Below, in pieces: positions 1 to 8,349 of a stretch of DNA of 64,000 nt; the first letter of the stretch is position 1, and each line of letters starts with the position of its first letter. This stretch comes from Pseudonocardia sp. ICBG1293. Lineage in GTDB: Bacteria > Actinomycetota > Actinomycetes > Mycobacteriales > Pseudonocardiaceae. The stretch is from assembly GCF_020131355.1 (NCBI RefSeq), contig NZ_JAHLEL010000020.1, positions 1 to 64,000 of the forward strand. The letters are read 5' to 3'. The notes below the pieces were generated by a model. That model saw nothing but the letters and a program-made list of their open reading frames with translations, ran no database searches and had not been told where the DNA came from. The position numbers were made by a program, and so were the translations under genes.

Positions 1-2
1 TG

Positions 3-182
3 CGGAACTGGGTCTCCCAGGCCGACGCAGACGACGGTGACCCGCGCTCCACACGTCTGTCGAGCGCGGAGAAAAGTGAGATCGTCGAACTCCGAAAGAA
101 GGCCCGCCGGATCGAGATCGAGAACGAGATCCTCAAGCGTGCTGCCGCGTACTTCGCCCGGGAGAACATCCTCCCAAAGTAG
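3..182 (+). CDS. IS3 transposase OrfA, C-terminal part only
   Basis: About 59 residues are visible up to the TAG at 180-182, and the N-terminal helix-turn-helix lies outside the window. The visible part is the leucine-zipper region typical of OrfA, with the pattern IEIENEILKRAAAYFA just before the stop. In IS3 elements this segment drives multimerisation and overlaps the slippery region that allows -1 frameshifting into OrfB. The next reading frame (OrfB) opens at 182 in the -1 frame, as expected. Because orfB is disrupted, this protein is unlikely to support transposition. Confidence 0.7.
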   Translation, partial: RNWVSQADADDGDPRSTRLSSAEKSEIVELRKKARRIEIENEILKRAAAYFARENILPK

Positions 183-1062
183 TTTTCCCGCTGGTCCGTG
201 AACTCGCCGACGATGGATTCGACGTCGCGGTGACCTGCCGGGTCCTTGGCGTCCGCCGCCAGGGCTACTACGAATGGCACTCCGGGCGACATCGCTACGG
301 ACGCAGGAGAACGAACTGCTCCTCAAACACATCGAGAAAATCCACGCAGAGTCCCGGGGCACCTACGGATGGCCACGTGTGCACGCCGAGCTCACCCTCG
401 GACTCGGTATCACGGTGAACCACAAACGCGTCGCTCGGCTGATGCGCCAGGCCGGGATCCAGGGCCTCTACCGGCGACGCAACCACGGCTGCACCGTCCG
501 GGACCAGCACGCCGACCCCTACACCGACCTGGTCGACCGCGACTTCACCGTCGACGGACCGGATGAGATCTGGTGCACCGACATCACCGAACACCCCACC
601 CGAGAAGGGAAAGTCTACTGCGCGGCAGTCATCGATGTATTCTCCCGGAAAGCAGTCGGATGGTCCATCGCCGACAACATGCGCACCGAACTCGTCATCG
701 ACGCCCTCGGCATGGCCATACTCCGCCGACGCCCGCAATACCACGCCACGATCCTACATTCCAACCACGGCACCCAATTCACATCATGGGCATTCGGTCG
801 ACGTCTGGTCGCCGCTGGAATCGTCCCATCGATGGGCTCGATCGGAGATTGCTACGATAACTCTCTGGTCGAATCATTCTGGGGTACCATGCAACTCGAA
901 CTGCTCGATTCCAGAACCTGGAAAACCCGCGCAGAGCTTGCCACCGCCATCTTCGAATGGATAGAATGCTGGTACAATCCGTTACGGCGCCATTCCAGTA
1001 TTGGGATGCTCTCCCCGAACGACCTCGAAGCAGCCCACACCCCGCCCAACCACACCCACTGA
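182..1062 (+). pseudogene. IS3 transposase OrfB, frameshifted, with a changed catalytic residue
   Basis: The first part (182 to about 286) reads FPLVRELADDGFDVAVTC and on to GYYEWHSG in one frame. The remainder (about 287-1062) continues in another frame as LRTQENELLLKHIEKIH and on to the rve integrase core. A single-base loss near 286 explains the switch. In the core, the first Asp (IWCTDITEH) and the Glu (SLVESFWGT) of the DDE triad are present. The second Asp, which normally sits in an HSDxGxQ motif, is Asn here (HSNHGTQF). The frameshift and the D-to-N change together argue strongly for an inactive transposase. Alternatively, the shift could be a sequencing error, but the Asn would remain. 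Confidence 0.8.
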
Positions 1063-1082
1063 CCCCACACCGTCGGTGTCCG

Positions 1083-1720
1083 GACTACGGGGCCAAGCTC
1101 AGTTACGACCAGATACTCGGCCTGGATCTTGACGATCTGGCGGTCGACGGATCGATCACCAAGGCACCAGGCGGAGGCGAGGTGGCCGGCCGCAGCCCTG
1201 TCGACCGCGGCAAGCAGGGCACGAAACGGTCCGTGGCCTGCGATGACCAGGGCATCCCGCTGCACCTGGTCGCGGCGCGAGCCAACGACCATGACTCGCC
1301 CCTGCTGGAACCGACCTTGACCGGCATCGTGACGATGATCGGCCCGCTGCCCCGCCACCGCGACGCCCACGGTGGTGATCTGTTCCCGACCGTGCACCTG
1401 GACCGCGGCTATGACTCCGGCAAGACCCGTACTCTGCTGCACACCCTGGGCTTCACCGGCGAGATCGCGACCACGGGGGTCCCAGCTCCGATCCAGGCAG
1501 GACGACGGTGGCCCATCGAGCGCACGCACTCCTGGATGAACGGCTACGGCAAGCTGCGCCGGTTCACCGATCGCCGGAAGATCATCGTCGAGTTCTACCT
1601 CAACCTCGCCGCCGCGCTCACCGTGATCCGCCGGCTGATCAACCGTGCCCGCAGCCGCTACCGCTGGACAACCCGACCCACGACCCGTCGACTCCAATAA
1701 CCATCAATCGCCGGACGCTC
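1083..1720 (+). pseudogene. IS5-family (IS-A type) transposase, C-terminal fragment with right inverted repeat
   Basis: The catalytic domain of an IS5-type transposase, open from 1083 to the TAA at 1698-1700. It contains AVDGSITKAPGGGEVAG (first Asp), HLDRGYDSGKT (second Asp) and PIERTHSWMNGYGKLRRF (Glu region). It is a diverged relative of the IS-A copies at 5214-6194 and 9213-9803 and ends in the same terminal repeat, GCCGGACGCTC (1710-1720), followed by TAA. The N-terminal third and left end are missing, apparently lost at the junction with the IS3 remnant. At the position where both IS-A copies have an amber codon, this fragment has a CAG glutamine codon. Confidence 0.8.
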
Positions 1721-1827
1721 TAAGATCGGCGTGCGGTCCCGCGGCCGCACGATCCCCCGAGGGGCGCACCACCCGACAGCGCGCCCGTCACGTGCTTCCG
1801 CTCCGGCGGTCGCGACGAGGAGGCCCG

Positions 1828-3975
1828 GTGCAGGACGGCGACGACGAGGTGCGCCGGACCCGGCGTACCCGCCGGCGCCCGGACGACGCCGCTCCGCCCG
1901 CTCCGCAGGGCTCTCCGGACGCGCAGCCCCCGACCCCCGCGACGCATCCGTCCGGGCCCCAGCGGCGCCCCGGAGCACACCCGTCCGGGCCGCGGCCCGA
2001 GCCCGGCACCCACCCGTCCGGGCCGCAGCCGCGGACCGCCGACACCCCGCCGCCGCCGGTCCCCCCGAGCGGCGTGCGACGCGTGCGCGGCGGGCCCGTC
2101 CCCCGCCGCCCCGGTGAGCAGCCGGCCCGGCGCGGCCCGCACCCGCGGGACGGCGGACCGTCGCGGGCCACCCCGGTGCCCCCGGCGAGCGGTCGTCCCA
2201 CCCGGCCGGCCCCGCCCGTCGACCGGCCCACCCCTGCCCCGGGGCCGGGGCCGGGGACCGGGAGCACCGCCGTCCCGACGCAGGCCCCGGGCACCGGGAC
2301 TCCCCGGCCGGGCCCCGGCACGCTCCCACCCGACGCCCGGGCGGACGCCACCGCACGGGGATCCCGACCGGGCCCCGCACCGGCCGGTGCCCACCCGGGC
2401 ACCCCCGACGAAGGCCCGCAGCCCGCCGGACCGACCGGAACCGACCGCCGGGGAGCCGCGGACTCCCGCGTCACCGAGGTCTTCGACGCGCTGGGGCCGC
2501 GCCGTCGTCGTCGCCGCTACCGGGACGACCCGCCCGCCGACGACGCCGGCGTGGTGGCGGAGCAGGCGGAGCGGGCCGCACCGGAGGAAGCACCGCCGGT
2601 GACCACGGAGCCGGAGCCGGCAGACACCCCGCCCCCGGGCCGGGCCGCCCCCCGTGCGTGGCGGATCGGTGCGGCGGTGGCCGCCGCCCTCGTCCTCGTC
2701 ACGACCGCGTTCGGCTTCGCCGGGCGCAGCGAGGTGCACGACGGTGTCCGCACCGTCGCCGCGCTCGCCCCGGACACCGACGCGATCCTCGACGCCGAGG
2801 CCCAGTCCGGCGACCGGAACGTCCTGGTCCTGGGCCTGCAGGCCGACCGCGCGGGCACCGCGGAGTCCGCGCGGACCGACACCGCGGTCCTGGTCCACCG
2901 ACCCGCGGGCGGCGGCCCCGCGGTCACCCTGTCGATCCCGGCGACGCTGGAGGTCTCCCGGCCGCCGTGCCGGCGCTTCGACCCCGCGACCGGTGGCTAC
3001 GGCGACACCGTCCCCGCCGAGTCGCGCACCGCCTTCGCCACCGCCTACGACGTCGGCGGCCCGGCCTGCAGCGTCGGTGTCGTCCAGCAGCTGACCAGCA
3101 TGCCGATGAGCGGCTTCGTCGCGCTCGACCTGGCCGGCGCCCCGGAGCTGGTCGACGCCGTCGGCGGGATCGCGGTCTGCACCGAGCGCCCGGTCGTGGA
3201 CCCGGTGCTCGGCCCGGTCGTGGAGGGCTCGGGCACCGTGGAGCTCGACGGGGCCACCGCTGTCCGGTTCGCCTCCGCCGCGGGCACCGCCGACAGCTCC
3301 CCGGCCAACCGGGTCCGCCGCCAGCAGCGCGTGGTCGCCGCGGCCCTCGGCGACGCGCTGTCGACCACCTCGCTGCTGACCCCGGGGGCGCCGGGACGGT
3401 CCGCCGCCGGAGTGTCCTCGGCGCTGGCGGCCGACGGCGTCGACGCCCGGGAGATCCTCACCCTGGCCCGCGGGCTCGCCCGGTCGGGTGCCGCCGCCGA
3501 CGACGACACCCCTGCCTTCCTGTCCGTCCCGGTCTCCGACGCTCCGAACACCCGTGGCCAGCTGGAGCTGCGCCGCCCGGAGGCCCGCGCCCTGTTCTCC
3601 GCGCTGCGCGAGCACGAGCCGCTGCCCGAGAGCGCGACCGCTCCGGCCTCGCGCTCCGCGGCCGCGCCGGCGGCGGGCACCGTCGTGACCCTCGTCGACG
3701 CGACCGGGCGTCCCGGCGCGGCCGACCGGGTCGCCGCGGACCTGCGCGAGCGCGGCTACGAGATCGGCGCCGTCACCATCGGCCCGGCCGCACCCGGTGC
3801 GCAGGTCCGCTACTCCCCCGACAACACCGACGCCGCGGGCACCCTGGTGGACGCGCTGCCCGGCGCCCGCCCGCTGCCGGACCCGACCGGGAGCCGGGTC
3901 CTGGAGCTCGTCGTCGGCGCGGGTGACGCGGCCCCGGTGCAGGCCGTGCCCTCCGACGACGTCGACTGCGACTGA
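1828..3975 (+). CDS. LytR-CpsA-Psr (LCP) family envelope protein, degenerate active site
   Basis: 715 residues from a GTG start preceded by GAGGAGG. The open frame continues upstream into the IS remnant, but the ribosome-binding site supports 1828. Layout: a long Pro/Arg-rich cytoplasmic N-terminus (residues 1-275), one membrane helix (about 279-299), an extracellular LCP domain (about 330-505), a linker, and a LytR_C domain (about 618-705). LCP enzymes attach glycopolymers such as arabinogalactan to peptidoglycan from a polyprenyl-phosphate carrier. The domain keeps a RTDTAVLVH motif. The usual SIPRD arginine is Ala (SIPATLEV, about residue 369), and the usual LAYVRxR segment reads VRFASAAG. 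It may therefore be a non-catalytic or structural LCP member. Gene order matches the M. tuberculosis LCP gene beside phoY2. Confidence 0.85.
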   Translation: MQDGDDEVRRTRRTRRRPDDAAPPAPQGSPDAQPPTPATHPSGPQRRPGAHPSGPRPEPGTHPSGPQPRTADTPPPPVPPSGVRRVRGGPVPRRPGEQPARRGPHPRDGGPSRATPVPPASGRPTRPAPPVDRPTPAPGPGPGTGSTAVPTQAPGTGTPRPGPGTLPPDARADATARGSRPGPAPAGAHPGTPDEGPQPAGPTGTDRRGAADSRVTEVFDALGPRRRRRRYRDDPPADDAGVVAEQAERAAPEEAPPVTTEPEPADTPPPGRAAPRAWRIGAAVAAALVLVTTAFGFAGRSEVHDGVRTVAALAPDTDAILDAEAQSGDRNVLVLGLQADRAGTAESARTDTAVLVHRPAGGGPAVTLSIPATLEVSRPPCRRFDPATGGYGDTVPAESRTAFATAYDVGGPACSVGVVQQLTSMPMSGFVALDLAGAPELVDAVGGIAVCTERPVVDPVLGPVVEGSGTVELDGATAVRFASAAGTADSSPANRVRRQQRVVAAALGDALSTTSLLTPGAPGRSAAGVSSALAADGVDAREILTLARGLARSGAAADDDTPAFLSVPVSDAPNTRGQLELRRPEARALFSALREHEPLPESATAPASRSAAAPAAGTVVTLVDATGRPGAADRVAADLRERGYEIGAVTIGPAAPGAQVRYSPDNTDAAGTLVDALPGARPLPDPTGSRVLELVVGAGDAAPVQAVPSDDVDCD

Positions 3976-4011
3976 ACGCCCCCGGTCCCCCGACCGGGTA
4001 CGTCGCCCAGC

Positions 4012-4066
4012 GTTCACGGTGGGTTCACCCGCTGCGGCTGAACCATCACGTCCGGGGGCCTAGGCT
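4012..4066 (+). promoter_or_regulatory. Pho box and -10 of phoU1
   Basis: Two adjacent 11-nt direct repeats, GTTCACGGTGG (4012-4022) and GTTCACCCGCT (4023-4033), match the known actinobacterial PhoP-binding repeat (consensus near GTTCACC). They are followed after 27 nt by TAGGCT (4061-4066), a good -10, only 6 nt before the ATG at 4073. This predicts a leaderless, PhoP-activated transcript. The same geometry is present upstream of pstS. Confidence 0.8.
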
Positions 4067-4072
4067 CGTGGC

Positions 4073-4729
4073 ATGCGCGACACCTATCAGGAGCAGCTGG
4101 ACGAGCTGGCCTCCGGCCTGGCGGACATGTGCGACGACGTCGCACGCGCCATGGCGCGCGCCACGACCGCGCTGCTCGAGGCCGACCTGCAGCTCGCCGA
4201 GCAGGTCATCTCCGAGGACATCAAGATCGATGACGTCCGCGCCGCCGCGGAGCACCGGGCCTTCGGTCTGCTCGCCCTGCAGGCGCCGGTCGCGACCGAC
4301 CTGCGGGTCGTCGTCGCCGCGATCCACGGCGCCGGTGACATCGAGCGCATGGGTGACCTCGCACTGCACGTCGCCCAGGCCGCGCGGCGCAGGCACCCGC
4401 AGTCCGTGCTGCCCGACGAGGTCAAGTCGTACTTCGCCGAGATGGGCCGGGTCGGCGTGGAGCTCGCGGAGAAGGCCGGCCGGGTCATCCGTACCCGCGA
4501 CCTGGACGCGGCCACCGAGCTCGAGGCCGACGACGACGCCGTCGACGACATCCACGAGCACATGTTCACCGTGCTGATGGACCGCAACTGGACCCACGGG
4601 GTGTCCGCCGCGGTCGACGTCGCCCTGCTCGCGCGGTTCTACGAGCGCTACGCCGACCACGCCGTGGCCGTCGCCCGCCGGATCGTGTACGTGGTCACCG
4701 GACAGATGCCCGGCCCGCTCGCCGTCTGA
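4073..4729 (+). CDS. phoU: Phosphate regulatory protein PhoU (first copy)
   Basis: 218 residues with two PhoU three-helix repeats. The metal-binding E/DxxxD signatures are visible as DIERMGDLA in repeat 1 and ERYADHAVA in repeat 2. PhoU couples the PstSCAB transporter to the PhoR/PhoP two-component system and keeps the Pho regulon off when phosphate is plentiful. The ATG start is fixed by the close -10 element, which predicts a leaderless mRNA. A second phoU lies at 12402-13064. Actinobacteria often carry two (PhoY1/PhoY2 in mycobacteria). Gene order next to the LCP gene matches phoY2. Confidence 0.93.
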   Translation: MRDTYQEQLDELASGLADMCDDVARAMARATTALLEADLQLAEQVISEDIKIDDVRAAAEHRAFGLLALQAPVATDLRVVVAAIHGAGDIERMGDLALHVAQAARRRHPQSVLPDEVKSYFAEMGRVGVELAEKAGRVIRTRDLDAATELEADDDAVDDIHEHMFTVLMDRNWTHGVSAAVDVALLARFYERYADHAVAVARRIVYVVTGQMPGPLAV

Positions 4730-4827
4730 GTGCGTCGTTGCCCCGTTCGACGTAGTCCGTACCCCCCGCTCGGCGAACGGTCGACCGATCGAGTTTGACG
4801 GTGAGACGCCAGGGGCACGTCTGCGTC

Positions 4828-5028
4828 ATGGAACACGCGGACTGCGTCGTCACCGAGGTCGTCGGGACCTCCGACGAGAGCGTCGAGGCGGCGATCCTGG
4901 ACGGCATGGGTCGCGCCGGGCACGCCCTCGAGTGGTTCGAGGTGACCGGGGTCCGGTCGACCGTCCTCGGCTCCACCGAGCGCTTCCGGGTCGGCCTGCG
5001 CGTGGGCCTGCGTGCCCGCGCCGCCTGA
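4828..5028 (+). CDS. Dodecin, flavin-binding small protein
   Basis: 66 residues from ATG 4828, chosen over an in-frame TTG at 4795 because the family starts just before VTEVVGTS. The protein has the dodecin pattern: VVTEVVGTSDESVEAAI, a helix, then LEWFEVTGVRS and a final strand FRVGLRVGLR. Dodecins form hollow dodecamers that store FMN/FAD or CoA, and the conserved Trp (here in EWFEV) stacks on the flavin. The gene lies downstream of phoU1 in the same direction. Whether it is co-transcribed is unknown. Confidence 0.88.
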   Translation: MEHADCVVTEVVGTSDESVEAAILDGMGRAGHALEWFEVTGVRSTVLGSTERFRVGLRVGLRARAA

Positions 5029-5035
5029 CCCCGGC

Positions 5036-5057
5036 GTTCACCGAGCGTTCACCGGTC
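5036..5057 (+). promoter_or_regulatory. Second Pho box, separated from phoU2 by the IS cluster
   Basis: Two adjacent 11-nt repeats, GTTCACCGAGC (5036-5046) and GTTCACCGGTC (5047-5057). Removing the IS cluster between the two TAA copies (5087-5089 and 12389-12391) restores TAAGGT 29 nt downstream and the phoU2 ATG 7 nt beyond that. This is the same layout as phoU1. The box therefore most likely belonged to the promoter of the phoU gene now at 12402. Confidence 0.75.
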
Positions 5058-5089
5058 CCCGGCCGAAGCCGGCACGCACCCCGATCTAA

Positions 5090-5210
5090 GAGGTCGTTTC
5101 AGAACGACTTGTCGAGTTTCCATTGACCCCTCGACGACAGATCAAACGGCAGGTCAGATAGCCGCTTGTCGTCTACAACAGACACGTCGACCTCGTTCTG
5201 AAATGACCTC
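5090..5210. repeat. 121-bp MITE, copy 1
   Basis: A non-coding element with long imperfect terminal inverted repeats, GAGGTCGTTTCAGAACGA against its complement with one mismatch. The flanks are TAA (left) and TTA (right). The internal sequence is the same as in copy 2 at 6198-6318. The first 15 nt are identical to the end of IS-B (9810), so an IS-B-type transposase is the likely mobiliser. Confidence 0.85.
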
Positions 5211-5213
5211 TTA

Positions 5214-6194
5214 GAGCGTCCGGCGATTGATGGTTATCGGAGTCGACGGGTCGTGGGTCGGGTTGTCCAGCGGTAGCGGCTGCGGGCACGGTTGATCAGC
5301 CGGCGGATCACGGTGAGCGCGGCGGCGAGGTCGAGGTAGAACTCGACGATGATCTTCCGGCGATCGGTGAACCGGCGCAGCTTGCCGTAGCCGTTCATCC
5401 AGGAATGGGTGCGCTCGACCGGCCACCGCATACCGACCTGGATCGGGGCGGGCCGGCCCTTGGTGGCGATCTGTGCGTCGAACCCGAGTCGTTCGAGCAG
5501 ATCGCGGGTCTTGCCTGAGTCATAGCCCCGGTCCAGGTGCAGGCACGGTCGCTCGGGCAGCGGCCCGATCATGTCGTAGATCCCGATCAGGGTCGGTTTC
5601 AGCAACGGCGAGTCGTGGTCATTGGCGCGGGCGCTGATCAGGTGCAGCGGGATCCCCGCACCGTCGCAGACCACGGAGCGTTTGGTGCCCTGTTTGCCCC
5701 GGTCGACCGGGTTACAGCCGGCGACCTCGCCACCGCAGGGAGCCTTGGTGATCGCTCCGTCGGCAGACAGATCGTCGAGGTCGAGACCGATCATCTAGTC
5801 ATAGCCGGCCAGCGCGGCCCGAAGGACCTGCTCCCCGACGCCAGCGGCGGCCCACTGGGCGAGACGGCGGCGGATCGTGCGGTCCGAGCAGCCGGGGGTG
5901 GCAATGCGTTCGTAGCCGCTGCCGTGCACCAACGCCGCGAGCACGTGCTCGAACACCAGGCGGTCGGGGATACGGCGGCGGTGACATCCCCACGGATGGG
6001 CCGGGTCGAACTCCGGGCGCCGCTCTGCCTCGATCAGGGCAGCGAACTCGACCCAGAGGGGGTCGATCAGCGATTCTGGCAATAGAGGCACGGACCCTCC
6101 AGGCGACCATCAGGACATCAGCAATCCCATGATCACTTGCAGGTCCGTGTCTCTACCAACACCGACACACGGCCACCTCTACTGCCGGACGCTC
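5214..6194 (-). mobile_element. IS-A1, complete IS5-family insertion sequence (981 bp)
   Basis: Bounded by perfect 11-bp inverted repeats, GAGCGTCCGGC (5214-5224) and GCCGGACGCTC (6184-6194), with TTA on the left and TAA on the right. It lies precisely between the two MITE copies. A second, truncated copy of the same element is at 9213-9803. The TNA-type flanks suggest the IS1031-like group of the IS5 family. The subgroup is inferred, not searched. Confidence 0.88.
5234..6091 (-). pseudogene. IS-A1 transposase interrupted by an in-frame amber codon
   Basis: Two halves lie in the same frame: 5795-6091 (98 residues, DUF4096-like N-terminus with CSDRTIRRRLAQWAAAG) and 5234-5794 (186 residues, DDE domain with SADGAITKAP, HLDRGYDSGKT and PVERTHSWMNGYGK). 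They are separated only by TAG, which is followed immediately by ATG (TAGATG). The related fragment at 1083-1720 has CAG at this site, so a Q-to-stop change is the simplest reading. The same TAG is present in IS-A2. Translation could restart at the adjacent ATG and yield two polypeptides, so inactivity is likely but not certain. Confidence 0.82.
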
Positions 6195-6197
6195 TAA

Positions 6198-6318
6198 GAG
6201 GTCGTTTCAGAACGACTTGTCGAGTTTCCATTGACCCCTCGACGACAGATCAAACGGCAGGTCAGATAGCCGCTTGTCGTCTACAACAGACACGTCGACC
6301 TCGTTCTGAAATGACCTC
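6198..6318. repeat. 121-bp MITE, copy 2
   Basis: The same 121-bp sequence as 5090-5210 with the same GAGGTC...GACCTC ends, flanked on both sides by TAA (6195-6197 and 6319-6321). It has no coding capacity. It lies between IS-A1 and IS-C1. The two MITEs bracket IS-A1 like a small composite, although their ends match IS-B rather than IS-A. Confidence 0.85.
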
Positions 6319-6321
6319 TAA

Positions 6322-7301
6322 GAGGTCGCGCGGATTGGTCACAGCTTGGCCGCGGTCGAGTGTCTGGGGGCGAGGGCGGGTACGGGCCTGCCGATCATGA
6401 AGTTATCTACGCTTCGTGATCGTCTGGAGGCCGCGTGCCCACCCTGCCATCATGGCTGACCGAGCCGTTGTGGGACCAGTTCACCGCGCTGCTGCCTCAT
6501 CGAGACGAGTTCGATCCCACCCATCCGCTGGGCTGCCATCGCCGCCGGATCGCGGATCGGATCGTGTTCGACAAGCTCCTGCAGGTACTGCGGTTCGGCT
6601 GCTCGTATGAGGGCATCGCTGACAGCACCTGCTCGGCGACCACCATCCGCGATCGTCGTGACGAGTGGATCAGGCTCGGGGTCTTCGCCCAGCTGCGTCG
6701 GATCGTCCTGGACGCCTACGACCGCATCGTCGGTCTGCTGCTGCACGACATCGCCGTCGATGGCGCCATCACCAAGGCCCCCGGCGGCGGCGAGGTCGCC
6801 GGTCCGTCGCCGGTGGACCGGCGCAAACAGGGTATGAAACGTTCGGTGCTCGTCGAGGGATACGGCATCCCGCTGGGCCGAGTCCTGGCCGGAGCCAACC
6901 GGCACGACTCCCCGCTACTGGGCCCCACCCTCGACCGCCTCGATGCTCTCGGCCCGCTGCCCGACGACATCACCGTGCACCTCGACGCCGGCTATGACTC
7001 CGGCAAGACCCGCGACACGCTGGCCGAACGAGGCCTGCACGGCGAGATCGCGCACAAGGGTGAGAAAGCGCCGATCCAGGCCACCCGCCGCTGGCACGTC
7101 GAGCGGACCAACGCTTGGCACAACAGCTTCAACCGGCTGCAGCGCTGCTACGAACGACGAGAAATCGTCGTCGACGCGTTCTTCGACCTCGCCGACACGA
7201 TCGTCACACTCCGTAGCTTGATTCGGCAGGCCTGGACCACACACCGCTGGAACGCCCGACCTGCACGACGTCCATGATCACCAACCAATCCGCGCGACCT
7301 C
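6322..7301 (+). mobile_element. IS-C1, complete IS5-family insertion sequence (980 bp)
   Basis: Inverted repeats GAGGTCGCGCGGATTGGT (left) and its complement at the right end (to 7301) bound one transposase gene. TAA lies before it and TTA after it. A second copy is at 11409-12388. On its right the sequence runs into the middle of an IS21 istA gene, so it inserted into, or recombined within, that element. Confidence 0.92.
6435..7277 (+). CDS. IS5-family transposase (IS-C1)
   Basis: 280 residues from a GTG start with a GGAGG site 5 nt upstream. The N-terminal DUF4096-type domain (WLTEPLWDQFTALLPHRDEF) is followed by a DDE_Tnp_1 domain with AVDGAITKAPGGG (first Asp), HLDAGYDSGKT (second Asp) and HVERTNAWHNSFNRLQRCYE (Glu). 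The frame is intact. The translated product is the same as that of the IS-C2 copy at 11522-12364. This suggests recent transposition and a probably active element. Confidence 0.93.
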   Translation: MPTLPSWLTEPLWDQFTALLPHRDEFDPTHPLGCHRRRIADRIVFDKLLQVLRFGCSYEGIADSTCSATTIRDRRDEWIRLGVFAQLRRIVLDAYDRIVGLLLHDIAVDGAITKAPGGGEVAGPSPVDRRKQGMKRSVLVEGYGIPLGRVLAGANRHDSPLLGPTLDRLDALGPLPDDITVHLDAGYDSGKTRDTLAERGLHGEIAHKGEKAPIQATRRWHVERTNAWHNSFNRLQRCYERREIVVDAFFDLADTIVTLRSLIRQAWTTHRWNARPARRP

Positions 7302-7302
7302 T

Positions 7303-8349
7303 TACTCCGAGGGGCCGCTGAAGAAGCTGTTGGCCCGGATCCGGCCCGAGTACGTCGGGATCGATCCGTCGGACCGGACCGTCTACGAGCCGGGCGAGAT
7401 CGCCCAGTGCGACCTGTGGTTCCCCGAGACCCTGATCCCGGTCGCGGCAAGGCAGGCGCGGATCCTGCCGGTGCTGGTGCTGACCTTGGCGTTCTCCCGG
7501 TTTCTGTCGGCGACGATGATCCCGTCGCGCCAGGGCGGTGACATCCTGTCCGGGATGTGGCAGCTGATCGCTGCCCTGGGCCGTGTCCCGAAGACGCTGG
7601 TCTGGGACCGGGAATCGGCGATCGGCGGCACCGGGAAGGTCTCGGCCCCGGCCGCCGGGTTCGCCGGAACTCTGGCCACGAGGATCCGGTTGGCTCCGCC
7701 GAAGGACCCCGAGTTCAAGGGCATGGTGGAGCGCAACAACGGGTTCTTCGAGACCTCGTTCCTGCCCGGACGCGAGTTCGCCTCCCCAGCCGACTTCAAC
7801 GACCAGCTCGCCGAGTGGCTGGTGACCAGGGCGAACACGCGCACCGTCCGCGCCATCCATGGCCGGCCGGTGGACCTGCTCGAGGTCGACCGCCAGGCGA
7901 TGATCGTCCTGCCGCCGGTGGCTCCACAGGTCGGTCTGACCCACCGGATCCGGCTGGCCCGTGACTACTACGTGCGCGTCGACGCCAACGACTACTCCGT
8001 CGATCCGCGGATGATCGGCCGCTTCGTCGAGGTCGCCGCATCACCCACTGCGGTCGAGGTGTTCTGCGGCAACGAGCGAGTCGCCAGCCACGACCGCAGC
8101 TGGGGCCGCCACCTGGTGATCACCGACCCGGCCCACGTCGCCACCGCCGCCGACATGCGCCACGCACTGGCTGAACAACGCCGCGCCCAGCAGCGGTCCC
8201 AGCAGTCCGGGACGCGCCGCCACAACGATGGCCACGCCGTCGCGATCCGGGCCCTGCCCGACTACGACGCCCTGTTCGGCGTCGACTTCACCCCCACCAG
8301 CCCGGCCGACCCCACGGCCGCGCCCGCAGCGGAAGCGAGCAACCCATGA
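7303..8349 (+). pseudogene. istA: IS21 transposase IstA, 5'-truncated
   Basis: Open from the IS-C1 junction to the TGA at 8347-8349, about 348 residues. The protein begins inside the family at YSEGPLKKLLARIRPEY. It includes the integrase core with QCDLWFPE (first Asp), LVWDRESAIG (second Asp) and FKGMVERNNGFFE (Glu), then the C-terminal beta-rich domain. The helix-turn-helix N-terminus is missing and there is no dedicated start, so a functional IstA is unlikely. It overlaps istB by four bases (ATGA), as is normal for IS21. Confidence 0.88.

Larger units (their letters stand above)
1..1082 (+). mobile_element. IS3-family element remnant, left side cut by the window edge
   Basis: An orfA tail is followed by an orfB in the -1 frame, the usual IS3 arrangement. 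The element is probably dead because orfB carries a second frame change and a changed catalytic residue. Its right end is not clearly defined: it runs directly into an IS5-type fragment that begins at about 1083, so one element was truncated when the other inserted or was deleted. No target duplication can be assigned. Confidence 0.75.

Noticed and set aside
957..1082. In-frame fusion of the IS3 tail to the IS5-type fragment
   Set aside because: The N-terminal 42 codons are the IS3 orfB sequence read out of frame, so the continuous frame is accidental.
1730..1749. Small hairpin upstream of the LCP gene
   Set aside because: Six-bp GC arms are expected by chance at this base composition, with no supporting context.
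1720..4017. Long minus-strand reading frame opposite the LCP gene
   Set aside because: It is a GC-rich shadow: Arg/Gly-rich, no domain, fully antisense to a gene with recognisable LCP and LytR_C domains.
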